A stretch of DNA of 39,253 bases, from the NCBI GenBank assembly GCA_946536315.1, contig CAMNEH010000013.1:1-39253 (forward strand), written 5' to 3'. Below are positions 1-8,418 of this stretch, piece after piece. This stretch comes from an uncultured Clostridia bacterium (GTDB lineage: Bacteria; Bacillota; Clostridia; Christensenellales; Aristaeellaceae). How positions within the stretch are numbered: position 1 is the first letter of the stretch; the number at the start of each line of letters is the position of its first letter. The position numbers and the translations under genes are program-made. The notes under the pieces were generated by a model. The model saw only the letters and a program-made list of their open reading frames with translations. It searched no databases and was not told where the DNA came from.

Positions 1-646
1 CGAGCAGATTCGCAAGGGCCTCCGACAGATACGGTACCGCCTCCTCTATCTGATCATTCTGGGCCAGAATTGAACCGATCCGGGAGTTGTACACCCCGCC
101 CGCATTGTGGGCTTTCCAAAGCGCTATGGCCTTGTCCGTTTCGTCCAGCCCCAGATACGTTTGCGCGATGTTACCGTAGATCGTTTGCTCGCTGATCTGG
201 GGATCTTTGTTTTGGCTCAGCAGCAGACGGGACTGCTCCAGAAGCTCCAGTGCACGACGAAGCAGCTTTTTGTCTCCAGCCTCAATGCCGAACGCGCGGT
301 ACAGCGCGGCGCTCTCATTGACGATTTGAAAGGAGTGCGGGTACTTCCTGAGCGCCTTTTCCGCCTCCGCCAGCCCGTCCCGATCCTTGCTGCGGCGGTA
401 TTCCCGCAAACGCTTCACCGTCGCTTCCAGGCGGTTATCCTTGATTTCATAGCCAAGCAGCACGTCCACGGAGGTATCAAAGAAGTCCGCCATCTGAATG
501 ATCAGCTCCAGCTCCGGGACCGACAGCTTGGCCTCCCACTTATACACCGCGCCTGCCGTCACCCCTAAGGCCTCGGCAAGCTGCTCCTGGGTCAGCGACC
601 GTTCCTTGCGGAAAGCGCGGATGTTTTCCGCCAGGCTCATCTTCAT
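1..646 (-). CDS. XRE-family HTH regulator with C-terminal TPR-like repeats (partial, 3' end outside window)
   Basis: Read on the minus strand from ATG 646-644 behind an AAGGAGG site at 660-654, the frame stays open to the window edge (about 215 codons). The first ~65 residues form a Cro/C1-type helix-turn-helix (SLTQEQLAEALGVTAGAVYKWE, shown here only to the core LTQEQLAEALGV), followed by a typical STSVDVLLGY-like end (DTSVDVLLGYE). From about residue 72 there are helical pairs resembling tetratricopeptide repeats (LEATVKRLREY, ALELLEQSRLLL, GNIAQTYLGLDETDKAIALW). The family usually binds a local operator and uses the TPR part to sense a peptide or partner protein; the ligand is unknown here. 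A strong promoter lies directly upstream on the same strand. The C-terminus is cut by the window edge, so the total length is unknown. Confidence 0.88.
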   Translation of the reverse strand, partial: MKMSLAENIRAFRKERSLTQEQLAEALGVTAGAVYKWEAKLSVPELELIIQMADFFDTSVDVLLGYEIKDNRLEATVKRLREYRRSKDRDGLAEAEKALRKYPHSFQIVNESAALYRAFGIEAGDKKLLRRALELLEQSRLLLSQNKDPQISEQTIYGNIAQTYLGLDETDKAIALWKAHNAGGVYNSRIGSILAQNDQIEEAVPYLSEALANLL

Positions 647-675
647 GCGTCCGCCTCCTTTGCGTTCTATCAATG

Positions 676-704
676 ATTATAAGCCGTCATTGCAAGAAAA
701 GCAA
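676..704 (-). promoter_or_regulatory. Sigma-A-type promoter of the XRE regulator
   Basis: On the minus strand TTGCTT (704-699) and TATAAT (681-676) are separated by exactly 17 bp, about 30 bp upstream of the XRE ATG. Sequence match only; no start-site data. Confidence 0.75.
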
Positions 705-806
705 CAGATGATTCGTATGAAAAAGATATCTTTTTTTCTACCGTCAGTAAGAACTTGGCTTCTACAGGGCCCCTAAACGACAAAAGCCGCTGGTATCCAC
801 AGCTGA

Positions 807-947
807 AGGCGCACCTATCTGGCTATCGAGGTGCCCGGCAAGGATGGGCAGGCCGAGTGGCTGGAGCCTGTCAACGCCATGCTGACAGGCTTGTCCATAG
901 ATGAAACACTTTGGCCGTACAGCGCCGAATTGCGTTCAAATTCTTAA
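807..947 (+). pseudogene. Short C-terminal coding remnant, unrecognised
   Basis: An open stretch of 46 codons with coding-like GC-rich codon use (AIEVPGKDGQAEWLEPVNAM is its middle) starts right after an in-frame TGA (804-806), ends at TAA 945-947, and has no start codon or ribosome site in a suitable place. It sits in an otherwise AT-rich gap. It reads like the surviving 3' end of a lost gene. I do not recognise the family. It could also be a chance open frame. Confidence 0.35.
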
Positions 948-1016
948 CGACATCTTGATGCCACATATACATGTTTCATATATCAACATCTCCGTTTGTG
1001 CAAAATTTGACGTTTC

Positions 1017-1031
1017 GTTTCAAATTGAAAC
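1017..1031. promoter_or_regulatory. 15-bp palindrome, possible operator
   Basis: GTTTCAA-A-TTGAAAC is a perfect inverted repeat with 7-bp arms around one central base. It lies 20 bp upstream of the -35 of the esterase promoter, where regulators often bind. The neighbouring XRE regulator is the obvious candidate binder, but this is inference. Confidence 0.4.
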
Positions 1032-1050
1032 ATTTTATGCTAAACACCAG

Positions 1051-1080
1051 TTGCTTTTGTGAACGGTATACGGCTAATAT
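1051..1080 (+). promoter_or_regulatory. Promoter of the secreted two-domain esterase
   Basis: TTGCTT (1051-1056), an 18-bp spacer and TATAAT-like TAATAT (1075-1080) precede the gene by about 105 bp, leaving a leader of roughly 100 nt. Confidence 0.5.
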
Positions 1081-1184
1081 ATAAATCGTTCTAAAACATT
1101 CCGGAAGATGCAGGCCCAACCATTGAACCACCTCCGCACCTTCGGGTTCGCCGCATCTGGAATGACAGAAAGGAGCGTTTCACC

Positions 1185-2873
1185 ATGAAAAGGATCGTTG
1201 CTCTTCTGCTCAGCGTCATGCTCGTATTGAGCTGCGCCGCCATCGCCGAGGTAGAGATCAGGGAATTCCCTGAGGTCCCCGCGGATTATTCCAAAGCGGT
1301 GGATCCCGCGAATCCGCTGAAAACCATCTACCAGGGCGCGTACCAGGTCAGCGTCGCCGTCGGCGAGACGGAGCGCAAGGCCGTCGTCTACCTGGCCGAG
1401 GACTATGCCCAGACCCAGGGCTTCGTCATGGTCGTGCCGGCGACCGGCACCACCCCGGCCCAGGCCCTGGAAGAGGGCGGCTGGCAGGCAGTCGCCGACG
1501 CCAACGGCCTGTACCTGATGGTGCTTGACACCACCGAAGCCGCGGCGGACGCTGCGTTCCTGGACGCGGCTACCAGCCTGGCTGACACGCGCAACTACTG
1601 GCGCCAGCCCGAGGGCCGCAACTATCTGGCCGCTTACGGTGACAACGCGGATGCCGCGCTGGCCTTCGTGGAAGGCTACCTGCCCAATGTGTGGGCCGGC
1701 GCCGCCATCTTCGGCGACCTGAGCCTGAATGCGGCGGACATCAGCAATGAGAACGGCATCGAGCTGCCGGTCTGGCTGTTTGTCTCCGAAATGAACGACA
1801 ACGAGGAAGCGCTGGTGGACCTGTTCAAGGGCTTCAACGGCTGCACGGACGAGGCCTTCTCCAACATGTGGGCGGACCGCATCTATTTCCCGAATCCCAA
1901 GGTCAATGACCTGCTGCTCAATGACCAGCCCGTCAGCCAGGTTCGCGTGACTGTGAAGGAAGACGCGGCTGCCCTGAACGCGGAGCGCGCCGCTGTGGTA
2001 TATGATTTCTTCAAGCTGGCGACCCGTGAGGTGGGTTATGGCCCGAAGGCCATCCGTACCGCGCATGACCTGTCCGACTGGGGCGCTACGCTGGAAAGCG
2101 TGGTCATCGATGGCATCACCCGCTCCTGGGTGCAGTATGTTCCCTCCAAGATCCGTGAAACCGCGGAGGGCAAAGCGCCGCTGCTGGTGGCTGTGCATGG
2201 CGCGGCCCTGAACGGCGAATACTTTGCCGAACGTACGGGCTTCATTCGGCTGGCCGAGGAGTTTGGCTTCATCATCGCCTTCCCGACCGGCAGCATTTCC
2301 ACCGGCATCGCTCCCAGCTGGAACATCAGCAAGGCGGAAGATCAGTGGGACGATGTGGGCTTCATCCAGGCCATGATCGAGAAGATCAAGGCGGAGCAGC
2401 CCGTCGACGCCTCCCGCATCTACTATTACGGCCATTCCATGGGCGGCTTGTTCGTGCAGAAGCTGGTCGGCTACCTGGACGGCACCTTTGCCGCTGTTTG
2501 CGCGACCGGCTGCGCCGCCAAGACGATCAACGTCCAGCCCTATGAAAATGTGACGCCCGTCTGGGTCGTCATTGGCGAGAACGACTTCTCCGGCACCAAA
2601 ATCGAAAGTGAGGACGCCCAGCATCTGATCGCCGCCTTCAAGGGCTACAATAAAGCCAAGGATGAGGGCATCGCCTTCCGCGCCGGCCGCTTCGAGAACT
2701 ATGAATGGTGCGATGAGAACGGCATGCCCGTCGTGCGCTATACCATCGCGGATGAAATGCCCCACACCGGCACACTGGACGAAGGCATCCTGTTCTTCAA
2801 CTGGCTCAGCCGCTACAGCCGCAATGAGGACGGCACCGTCAGCTACGGCGGCGGCATCTACAACGCCCGCTGA
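1185..2873 (+). CDS. Secreted alpha/beta-hydrolase esterase (PHB-depolymerase/LpqC-like) with a degenerate N-terminal hydrolase-like domain
   Basis: This 562-residue exported protein starts at ATG 1185 after an AAAGGAG site, with a signal peptide (MKRIVALLLSVMLVLSCAAIAE). A Cys at residue 17 leaves a lipoprotein possible but weak. The C-terminal half (about 280-545) is an esterase of the PHB depolymerase/feruloyl esterase type: oxyanion region VAVHGAALNG, nucleophile elbow GHSMGG with Ser418, likely acid Asp467 (GENDFSG) and His527 (MPHTGTLDEG). The N-terminal half (about 45-250) has a similar order of elements (FVMVVPATG, YLMVLDTT, VWAGAAIFGD) but no GxSxG, so it looks like a duplicated, catalytically dead copy. 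Such enzymes cleave ester side groups or polyesters outside the cell; the substrate is not deducible. Two more exported hydrolases follow, suggesting one degradative locus. Confidence 0.85.
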   Translation: MKRIVALLLSVMLVLSCAAIAEVEIREFPEVPADYSKAVDPANPLKTIYQGAYQVSVAVGETERKAVVYLAEDYAQTQGFVMVVPATGTTPAQALEEGGWQAVADANGLYLMVLDTTEAAADAAFLDAATSLADTRNYWRQPEGRNYLAAYGDNADAALAFVEGYLPNVWAGAAIFGDLSLNAADISNENGIELPVWLFVSEMNDNEEALVDLFKGFNGCTDEAFSNMWADRIYFPNPKVNDLLLNDQPVSQVRVTVKEDAAALNAERAAVVYDFFKLATREVGYGPKAIRTAHDLSDWGATLESVVIDGITRSWVQYVPSKIRETAEGKAPLLVAVHGAALNGEYFAERTGFIRLAEEFGFIIAFPTGSISTGIAPSWNISKAEDQWDDVGFIQAMIEKIKAEQPVDASRIYYYGHSMGGLFVQKLVGYLDGTFAAVCATGCAAKTINVQPYENVTPVWVVIGENDFSGTKIESEDAQHLIAAFKGYNKAKDEGIAFRAGRFENYEWCDENGMPVVRYTIADEMPHTGTLDEGILFFNWLSRYSRNEDGTVSYGGGIYNAR

Positions 2874-2885
2874 TCCGTCTTTCAG

Positions 2886-2910
2886 GGAACGGGGCCTTCC
2901 GCTCCGTTCC
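2886..2910 (+). terminator. Weak stem-loop after the esterase
   Basis: GGAACGG (2886-2892) pairs with CCGTTCC (2904-2910) around an 11-nt loop, followed by a pyrimidine-rich tcctttc rather than a clean U-tract. Possible partial terminator. Confidence 0.4.
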
Positions 2911-2967
2911 TCCTTTCATCCCGAACCCGACCCGTCAAGGGTATAGAAGTAAAAGGAGGTCTATTAT

Positions 2968-4134
2968 ATGAAGAAACTGGTTTGCCTGATCCTGGCGCTG
3001 ACGATGGCGTTAGCCTGCGTGTCCGCACTGGCGGAAGAAAAAAGTGAGCTGCAGAAAGCCTACGATGAGGAAATGCACCTTGCGCGTTACATCACCAGCC
3101 GCGGCGCAGCTTATGAGTTTGACACTTGGAATGAATACGAGCACTACTGGTTCCAGATTGCTTGGAGTTTCGACAAGACCGGCAAGCCCATTGAAGCGGC
3201 TGACGAAGGCATCTTCAACAAGTATGGCGAGCAGGTAGCCGCGGGCGGCCAGGAAGTGGTGGACAAGCTGCGCACCATGCGCGAAGCCCTGGTCCAGAAG
3301 GTGGACGATCCCGAATCTGTCTGCTGGTACATTTGGCGCGACGGCACCCCTGAAGGCATGGCTCAGGAAGATGGCGTAGCAGAGCTAGACTTTGCTCATA
3401 CTTATGACGAAGCGGGCTTCGTACCGTTCCTGGTTCCCTATATGGTCGAAGATCAGAGCACTGTCAAGGGTAACGTGATCCTGGTTGCCGGAGGCGGCTT
3501 CATCCAGCGCTGCCATGACTATGAGGGCGACGCCTCTGCACTCATGCTCAACAGCCTTGGTTACAACGCTTTCGTTCTTCAGCGCCGTGTCGCTCCCTTT
3601 GCAAACGTGGATTGCTCTCTCGACCTGCAGCGCGCTGTGCGTTACATCAAATACTATGCTGAGGAAAAAGGAATTGGCGCAGTAGAAAACATCTGCACAG
3701 TCGGCTTCTCCGGAGGCGGTGATACGATCAATAATCAGCTGAACACCTGCTATGGCGACATCAAGCCCGATGCCATTTATCCTACGTATGTTTGCGATGA
3801 AATCGACGCTGTAAACTCTGACTACAAGGTTGCCGGCATCTTCTATGGCGCTGCCATGGATTATGCGAGTGAAAACCCCAATATGCCCGCCTTGTTCTTC
3901 GCGGTAGGTACTGAAGATGGTATGGCCTATCCGAATACTATGGATATGTATGCCAAAGCGCACGAAAACGGCTGGAAAGCCAGCCTGTATGTGGCCGCTG
4001 AAGCGCCTCACGGCTTCGCGCTGACCGGCGTCCGCGCTTTCACGGACGAGGGCACCACGACGGCCGCTTTCGCAGTAAAGGCTTTCGATAACTTCATGGA
4101 TGTATATTTCGGCCACCTGCCTGTGCACTTCTGA
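2968..4134 (+). CDS. Secreted alpha/beta hydrolase (GFSGGG type), paralogue A
   Basis: This 388-residue protein starts at ATG 2968 after AAAGGAGG and carries a signal peptide ending near ALA|EE. The hydrolase core follows an N-terminal helical region (about 25-130). The core has VILVAGGGF, which resembles the oxyanion strand of HSL/BD-FAE-type esterases, then LGYNAFVLQRRVAP, the nucleophile elbow GFSGGG with Ser248, likely acid Asp317 (VGTEDG) and His348 (APHGF). Carbohydrate-ester or peptide-ester cleavage outside the cell is the family expectation; substrate unknown. It is about 60-70% similar by eye to the next gene. Its middle part uses clearly more A/T-ending codons than the flanking paralogue, while its last ~100 bp return to the local style, as if mosaic or acquired. 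Confidence 0.82.
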   Translation: MKKLVCLILALTMALACVSALAEEKSELQKAYDEEMHLARYITSRGAAYEFDTWNEYEHYWFQIAWSFDKTGKPIEAADEGIFNKYGEQVAAGGQEVVDKLRTMREALVQKVDDPESVCWYIWRDGTPEGMAQEDGVAELDFAHTYDEAGFVPFLVPYMVEDQSTVKGNVILVAGGGFIQRCHDYEGDASALMLNSLGYNAFVLQRRVAPFANVDCSLDLQRAVRYIKYYAEEKGIGAVENICTVGFSGGGDTINNQLNTCYGDIKPDAIYPTYVCDEIDAVNSDYKVAGIFYGAAMDYASENPNMPALFFAVGTEDGMAYPNTMDMYAKAHENGWKASLYVAAEAPHGFALTGVRAFTDEGTTTAAFAVKAFDNFMDVYFGHLPVHF

Positions 4135-4171
4135 TTGCTCCAAGCAGCTTCCTTTCACCCATCCCTTTGAC

Positions 4172-4206
4172 GCATCCGGCGGGCGACAGCACCGCCCGCC
4201 GGATGC
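4172..4206 (+). terminator. Perfect 14-bp stem-loop without U-tract
   Basis: GCATCCGGCGGGCG (4172-4185) and its exact complement (4193-4206) enclose a 7-nt loop between the two hydrolase paralogues. No run of T follows, so it may be a processing or stability element rather than an intrinsic terminator. Confidence 0.6.
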
Positions 4207-4255
4207 CCTTCCAGTCATCCAACCCTGAAGGATTGAAATAAAAGGAGGAGATTCC

Positions 4256-5392
4256 ATGAAGAAACTGCTTTGCCTGGCCCTCGCGCTGATGATGGCGTTC
4301 GCCTGTGTCTCCGCGCTGGCTGACGACTCCGACCTGCAGAAGGCCTACGATGAGGAAATGCACCTGGCCCGCTATATCGTCAACCGCGGCCCCGCCTGGG
4401 AATACAACGGGCTGATGGATTATGAGCATTACTGGTTCCAGGTCGCCTGGGCGCAGGACAAGAAATCCAACAAGGTCGAGGACATGGAAAACGCCCAGGA
4501 GATCGTCGACACCCTGAAGGCGAAGCGCGAGGCGCTGGTCCAGGTCATCGATGATCCCGAAAGCGTCGTCTGGGAAATCTGGGGCGAGAACATGCCGCAG
4601 GCAGCCAACGCGTCCGAATATGTCTATGAGCAGACCTTCGATGAAGCCGGCTTTAAGCCCTTCCTGGTCCCCTATATGCTGGAGGATCAGTCCGCGGTCA
4701 AGGGCAACGCGATCGTGATCGCGGGCGGCGGCTTCAACCAGCGCTGCCATGACTATGAAAGCTATCCCGTCGCGCTGGACCTGAACCGGCTGGGCTACAA
4801 CGCCTTCATTCTCCAGCGCCGCGTAGCGCCTTCCGAAACCATCGACTGCTCCCTGGACCTGCAGCGCGCTGTCCGCTGGCTGAAGGCCAACGCGGAAGCG
4901 AAGGGCATCGGCGCGATCGACAAGCTCTGGACCATCGGCTTCTCCGGCGGCGGCATGACCATCATGAACCAGCTGAATACCTGCTATGGCGATATTACGC
5001 CTGACGCTGTGTACCCGGACTATGTCTGCGATGAGATCGACAGCATCAATTCTGATTACGCTGTGGCGGCGATCTTCTACGGCGTGGTGACGCCCTATGA
5101 TTCCGAAAACCCCAACATGCCCAAGTTCTACGTCTGCGGCGGCTCCATCGACAATAAGGTACCCCCGAAGAACTACCTGGAGTTCTACCAGACCGCGCTG
5201 GATAAGGGCTGGGCTGCCGAGCTGTACATCGCCTACAACGTGCACCACGGCTTCGCCACCAACGGCGTGCGCGCGTTCTCCGATGTCGGCTACACCAGCG
5301 CGCTCCAGAACATCGTCCTGCTCGAAAACTTCCTGGACATCGAGTTCGGCTACAAGGCCGCGACCTTCGATTCCGAATGGCATTATAAGTAA
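4256..5392 (+). CDS. Secreted alpha/beta hydrolase (GFSGGG type), paralogue B
   Basis: This 378-residue protein has ATG 4256 behind AAAGGAGG and a signal peptide nearly identical to paralogue A (ending ALA|DD). The shared order is LQKAYDEEMHLARYI at the mature N-terminus, AIVIAGGGF, LGYNAFILQRRVAP, GFSGGG with nucleophile Ser230, Asp299 (GGSIDNK) as likely acid and His331 (VHHGFA). It is about ten residues shorter than A in the N-terminal helical region. The upstream sequence (gaa(g/t)...aaaaggagg) also resembles that of A, consistent with tandem duplication. Codon use matches the GC-rich neighbourhood. A strong intrinsic terminator follows, so the hydrolase group probably ends here. Exact substrate unknown. 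Confidence 0.84.
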   Translation: MKKLLCLALALMMAFACVSALADDSDLQKAYDEEMHLARYIVNRGPAWEYNGLMDYEHYWFQVAWAQDKKSNKVEDMENAQEIVDTLKAKREALVQVIDDPESVVWEIWGENMPQAANASEYVYEQTFDEAGFKPFLVPYMLEDQSAVKGNAIVIAGGGFNQRCHDYESYPVALDLNRLGYNAFILQRRVAPSETIDCSLDLQRAVRWLKANAEAKGIGAIDKLWTIGFSGGGMTIMNQLNTCYGDITPDAVYPDYVCDEIDSINSDYAVAAIFYGVVTPYDSENPNMPKFYVCGGSIDNKVPPKNYLEFYQTALDKGWAAELYIAYNVHHGFATNGVRAFSDVGYTSALQNIVLLENFLDIEFGYKAATFDSEWHYK

Positions 5393-5410
5393 TCAGATCC
5401 ATTGACCGCA

Positions 5411-5437
5411 CAGGCTGCCGCAAGGCAGCCTGTTTTT
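5411..5437 (+). terminator. Strong intrinsic terminator
   Basis: CAGGCTGCC-GCAA-GGCAGCCTG is a perfect 9-bp stem with a GNRA tetraloop followed by TTTTT, immediately after paralogue B. Confidence 0.92.
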
Positions 5438-5595
5438 ATGCGGCTGCGGCCATGCTGACCGCTGCGCCTGGACATGGACGCGTGGGCCTGCGGAATATTT
5501 TTTTTGATCCATGGAATAAAACCGGCGTCTGCTTCGTCAGTAATAATGAACGTGTTCCGCGGGAACGCGCGAACAAATCACAGGAGGAACGTATC

Positions 5596-6402
5596 ATGCT
5601 CAGAAAGACATGTCTTTTCGCTACTTTGGCTGCGCTGATCCTGGCGATGATGGCGCCGGCCGGCGCCGAGCCGCTCTTCACGGACGCCTGCCAGGCACGC
5701 CTGACCGCGCGCAATGCGCTGAATGCCAAATACGGCCTCAGCCCTGCGCTGCTGGGATACTTCGAGGAGGCCCTCAATCAGGACGGCGAGGGTTACCTGG
5801 TCAGCTATTACGCGGCCAACGAGGATCTGGATTACGTACTGGGCCGTTATACGGTCCGCGTGAACGGGGAACAGGCGGAAGCGGCCTGGTCCTGGGACGG
5901 GAAGGATGTTCCCTACGCGGGCAACGGCCTCGCCGCGCACGCCTGGGGTAAGGAGCAGCTGACGGAGATCTGGCTGATCAATCTGCAGACCGCGGACATG
6001 CGCAATTATGCCCTGATCGCGCGCGCCATCTCGATCGAAGCCGTGAAGAAGGAAGGGTATCTCAGCGGCACCCCGCAGGATGACGAACCGGACATCCCGG
6101 CGGAGTACGACCCCTCGCTCGCCAAGCTGACCGCGGAGGAAGCCCAGAAGATCGCGCTCAAAGGCGTACAGACGGCCTACGGTCTGACGGACGAGCAGAT
6201 GGCGGGCTTCGTGGTGGATCGGGAGGACATTCTGTATGAAGCCTCCGCCGAAACCGGCGAGCCGACCCTGGTGGTGTCCTGCATCAACTGGGATGAAGAC
6301 GGCTGGAAGGAAGGCAACGGCCTGTACATGGTCACGGTCAACCTGGCGTCCGGCCTGATCGAATATATGTACTATATGGATGGCGTCATCGGCAACGGCT
6401 GA
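5596..6402 (+). CDS. Exported protein with two PepSY-like repeats
   Basis: I start this 268-residue protein at ATG 5596, because CAGGAGGA lies 9 bases upstream and a signal peptide begins there (MLRKTCLFATLAALILA, cleavage near AGA|E). A longer frame to 5452 is open but has no site. The mature part contains two similar units: RLTARNALNAKYGLSPALL... (about residues 33-105) and LTAEEAQKIALKGVQTAYGL... (about 175-262). Each has a helix with an AYGL/KYGL turn, then strands ending in a V/GxYxV element (GRYTVRVNG, GLYMVTVNL). This order resembles PepSY/peptidase-propeptide-type domains, which often act as inhibitors or wall-associated modules. That family assignment is by pattern only. No enzyme motifs are seen. 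Confidence 0.72.
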   Translation: MLRKTCLFATLAALILAMMAPAGAEPLFTDACQARLTARNALNAKYGLSPALLGYFEEALNQDGEGYLVSYYAANEDLDYVLGRYTVRVNGEQAEAAWSWDGKDVPYAGNGLAAHAWGKEQLTEIWLINLQTADMRNYALIARAISIEAVKKEGYLSGTPQDDEPDIPAEYDPSLAKLTAEEAQKIALKGVQTAYGLTDEQMAGFVVDREDILYEASAETGEPTLVVSCINWDEDGWKEGNGLYMVTVNLASGLIEYMYYMDGVIGNG

Positions 6403-6463
6403 GCGCAACCCTGAGTTTATGGAATTGTAACGCTTTGTTGATGGTTGCGCAATGAATTTGGGA

Positions 6464-6469
6464 TATAAT
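6464..6469 (+). promoter_or_regulatory. -10 element TATAAT upstream of the SH3b protein
   Basis: A consensus TATAAT lies 37 bp before the ATG at 6506. The only -35-like element, TTGATG (6438-6443), is 20 bp away, which is wide, so the promoter may depend on an activator or another element. Confidence 0.4.
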
Positions 6470-6505
6470 GGGTGTGCGCGAATTTTCTCTCACTGGAGGA
6501 CAGGT

Positions 6506-8365
6506 ATGAAACGAATCATGGCTGTGGCGCTGGTTCTGGTGCTGGCGCTGAGCATGGCGGTCACCGCCTCGGCGGCTGACCTGGGGGTCGGCACAGTCCA
6601 CGGCGGCTGGCTGCGCATGCGCTCCGCCCCGACGACCCTCTCCGCGGTCATCGGCCGGTATTATACCGGCACCAAAGTGACCGTGCATTCCGCGATCGGC
6701 TCGTGGTATTATGTGACCGCGCCGGATGGTGTGACGGGGTATATGAGCCGGAACTACGTCACCCTCAATGCCGGCGGCGCCGGGACGCCCGGTTCGGGCT
6801 GGTCGGGTACGCCCAGCGGCGAAACGGGATATGTCACCAGCCAGAACGGGCGTGGCGTGCGCCTGCGCTCGAGCCCGTCTACGGCCACCAGCGCAAACAT
6901 CATCGGCCTGTACAGCGTGGGCACGAAGCTCACGGTGCTGCAGCACGGCACCGGATGGCACTATATCCAGATCGGCGGTCAGGTCGGCTATATGATGTCC
7001 CAGTTCATCATCATCAGCGGCGGGCCGGCGCCCATTGATCCTGAACCCATCGTGCCGGACGTCCATTACACGGCGTATGTGACCAGCCAGAACGGCAAGG
7101 GCGTCCGTCTGCGCAGCGGCCCCGGGGTCAACTACAGCATGCTGGGCACCTATCCGGTCGGCACACAGGTCACGGTGCTCAAGAATCTCGGCGCCTGGTC
7201 TTACATCAGCATCGCGGGCAAGAAGGGCTATATGATGTCCGTCTTCCTGACCACGGTCGCGCCGTGGGGACCGACGCCCCCGCCGTGGGGCCCGACCCCG
7301 CCCCCGGTGACGCCGACGGCGACGCCGGTGCCCGGTCCGGGCGGCGTGCTGCAGGACGCGCAGATCACCATTCAGAATCCGATCATCGGCGACCGCATGT
7401 ATGTCTATGTGACGCCCTCCGGCGCGCAGTACAGCGTGCGTTGGTACAACGAGCTCAACGTTCAGGTCGGCGCCAGCAACGGCTACACCGTGCAGGAGTC
7501 TGACCGCGGCCACCGCCTCCGCGCGGTCGTCAGCGGGCAAAATGGCTGGTCCGGCAGCATTACCACCGTATTTACCGACATTATCGGCGGAACAGCGCCG
7601 GTCCCGCAGACACTGACAGGCTCCGTTTCCATCCCGGGTACGGCGAAGGTCAACGATACCCTGATCCCGATCGTGAAGGACTGCAACGCGAGCGCGCTCG
7701 TCTTTACCTGGTACGTGGACGGCCTGAAGCACTCGCAGCAGAACAGCCTCAAGGTGACGGCCGAGATGGCCGGCAAGACCGTACAGGTGGTCGTGACGGC
7801 CGCGGGCTATCAAAACAGCCTCACGGCGGTCACGCAGGTTCAGGCTGCCACGCCGTCTACCACGCCCACGCCTTCGGTCGTGGAGCTGATCACCCCGCCG
7901 CCGGCGGTCTCGTTCACGCCCGCGCCTCCGGTGACGCCGGTGGTGGAACCGGTGACGCCCGTAGTGGAGCCGGTGACGCCCGTAGTGGAGCCGGTGACGC
8001 CCGTAGTGGAGCCGGTGACGCCCGTAGTGGAGCCGGTGACGCCGGTGGTGGAACCGGTGACGCCCGTAGTGGAACCGGTGACGCCGGTGGTGGAGCCGGT
8101 GACGCCCGTAGTGGAGCCGATCACGCCGGTAGTGGAGCCGGTGACCCCAGTAGTGGAGCCAATCACTCCCGCGGTGGAGCCGGTGACCCCAGTAGTGGAG
8201 CCAATCACTCCCGCGGTGGAGCCGGTGACCCCTGCAGTGGAGCCAATTACCCCCGCGGTGGAGCCGGTGACGCCCGTGGTAGAGCCAATCAGCCCCGGAG
8301 TGGAACCGGTCGCGCCTTCCGTGGAAGCCACGTCTTCGTCCGAGGCTGAGCTGATCGTGCCCTGA
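6506..8365 (+). CDS. Secreted protein with three bacterial SH3 domains, two Ig-like domains and a Pro/Glu heptad-repeat tail
   Basis: Start ATG 6506 is chosen over the longer frame because CTGGAGGA precedes it and the signal peptide starts there ([22 protein letters not shown]). The 619 residues hold three SH3b domains (about 27-92, 108-174, 190-253). The second and third are close copies (YVTSQNG(R/K)GVRLRS, VGT, TVL, GYMMS). A Pro-rich linker follows, then two beta domains (about 285-365 and 370-448; [15 protein letters not shown]). The tail (about 476-608) is 19 heptads of (V/I)TP(V/A)VEP. SH3b domains commonly bind peptidoglycan, and the Pro-rich tail could span or stick to the wall. There is no LPXTG, catalytic domain or membrane anchor; the protein ends in ...EAELIVP. 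A binding or structural wall protein is the likely role. Confidence 0.85.
   Translation: MKRIMAVALVLVLALSMAVTASAADLGVGTVHGGWLRMRSAPTTLSAVIGRYYTGTKVTVHSAIGSWYYVTAPDGVTGYMSRNYVTLNAGGAGTPGSGWSGTPSGETGYVTSQNGRGVRLRSSPSTATSANIIGLYSVGTKLTVLQHGTGWHYIQIGGQVGYMMSQFIIISGGPAPIDPEPIVPDVHYTAYVTSQNGKGVRLRSGPGVNYSMLGTYPVGTQVTVLKNLGAWSYISIAGKKGYMMSVFLTTVAPWGPTPPPWGPTPPPVTPTATPVPGPGGVLQDAQITIQNPIIGDRMYVYVTPSGAQYSVRWYNELNVQVGASNGYTVQESDRGHRLRAVVSGQNGWSGSITTVFTDIIGGTAPVPQTLTGSVSIPGTAKVNDTLIPIVKDCNASALVFTWYVDGLKHSQQNSLKVTAEMAGKTVQVVVTAAGYQNSLTAVTQVQAATPSTTPTPSVVELITPPPAVSFTPAPPVTPVVEPVTPVVEPVTPVVEPVTPVVEPVTPVVEPVTPVVEPVTPVVEPVTPVVEPVTPVVEPITPVVEPVTPVVEPITPAVEPVTPVVEPITPAVEPVTPAVEPITPAVEPVTPVVEPISPGVEPVAPSVEATSSSEAELIVP
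7931..8329 (+). repeat. 21-bp tandem repeat, 19 units
   Basis: Nineteen consecutive 21-bp units (type gtgacgcc(c/g)gtagtggagcc(g/a)) encode (V/I)TP(V/A)VEP heptads. Units 2-5 are identical. Units 11-12 and 13-14 form an exact 42-bp higher-order repeat alternating VTP and ITP. The last two units have diverged. The pattern fits recent slippage expansion in the 5' part. Confidence 0.95.
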
Positions 8366-8378
8366 AACACTGTCAATC

Positions 8379-8418
8379 ACAACCGCCGCATACCGGTCAC
8401 ACGGTATGCGGCGGTTGT
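8379..8418 (+). terminator. Perfect 17-bp stem-loop without U-tract
   Basis: ACAACCGCCGCATACCG (8379-8395) and its exact complement (8402-8418) enclose the loop GTCACA, 13 bp after the SH3b gene. Pairing resumes beyond one mismatch (CAAT/ATTG). No T-run follows on either strand. Confidence 0.6.

Noticed and set aside
1074-2765. 563-codon open frame antisense to the esterase
   Set aside because: It is a GC-skew shadow: no ribosome site or signal, low-complexity residues, while the plus strand has full esterase motifs. The same reasoning removes 14658-16823, 30592-33408 and 33979-36060 on the minus strand.
7931-8329. CRISPR-like array
   Set aside because: Units are contiguous 21-mers without spacers and are in frame with the SH3b protein; no cas genes nearby.
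7840-8376. Minus-strand 178-codon frame of STTGVTG repeats
   Set aside because: It is only the reverse reading of the heptad-coding tandem repeat and has no ribosome site.
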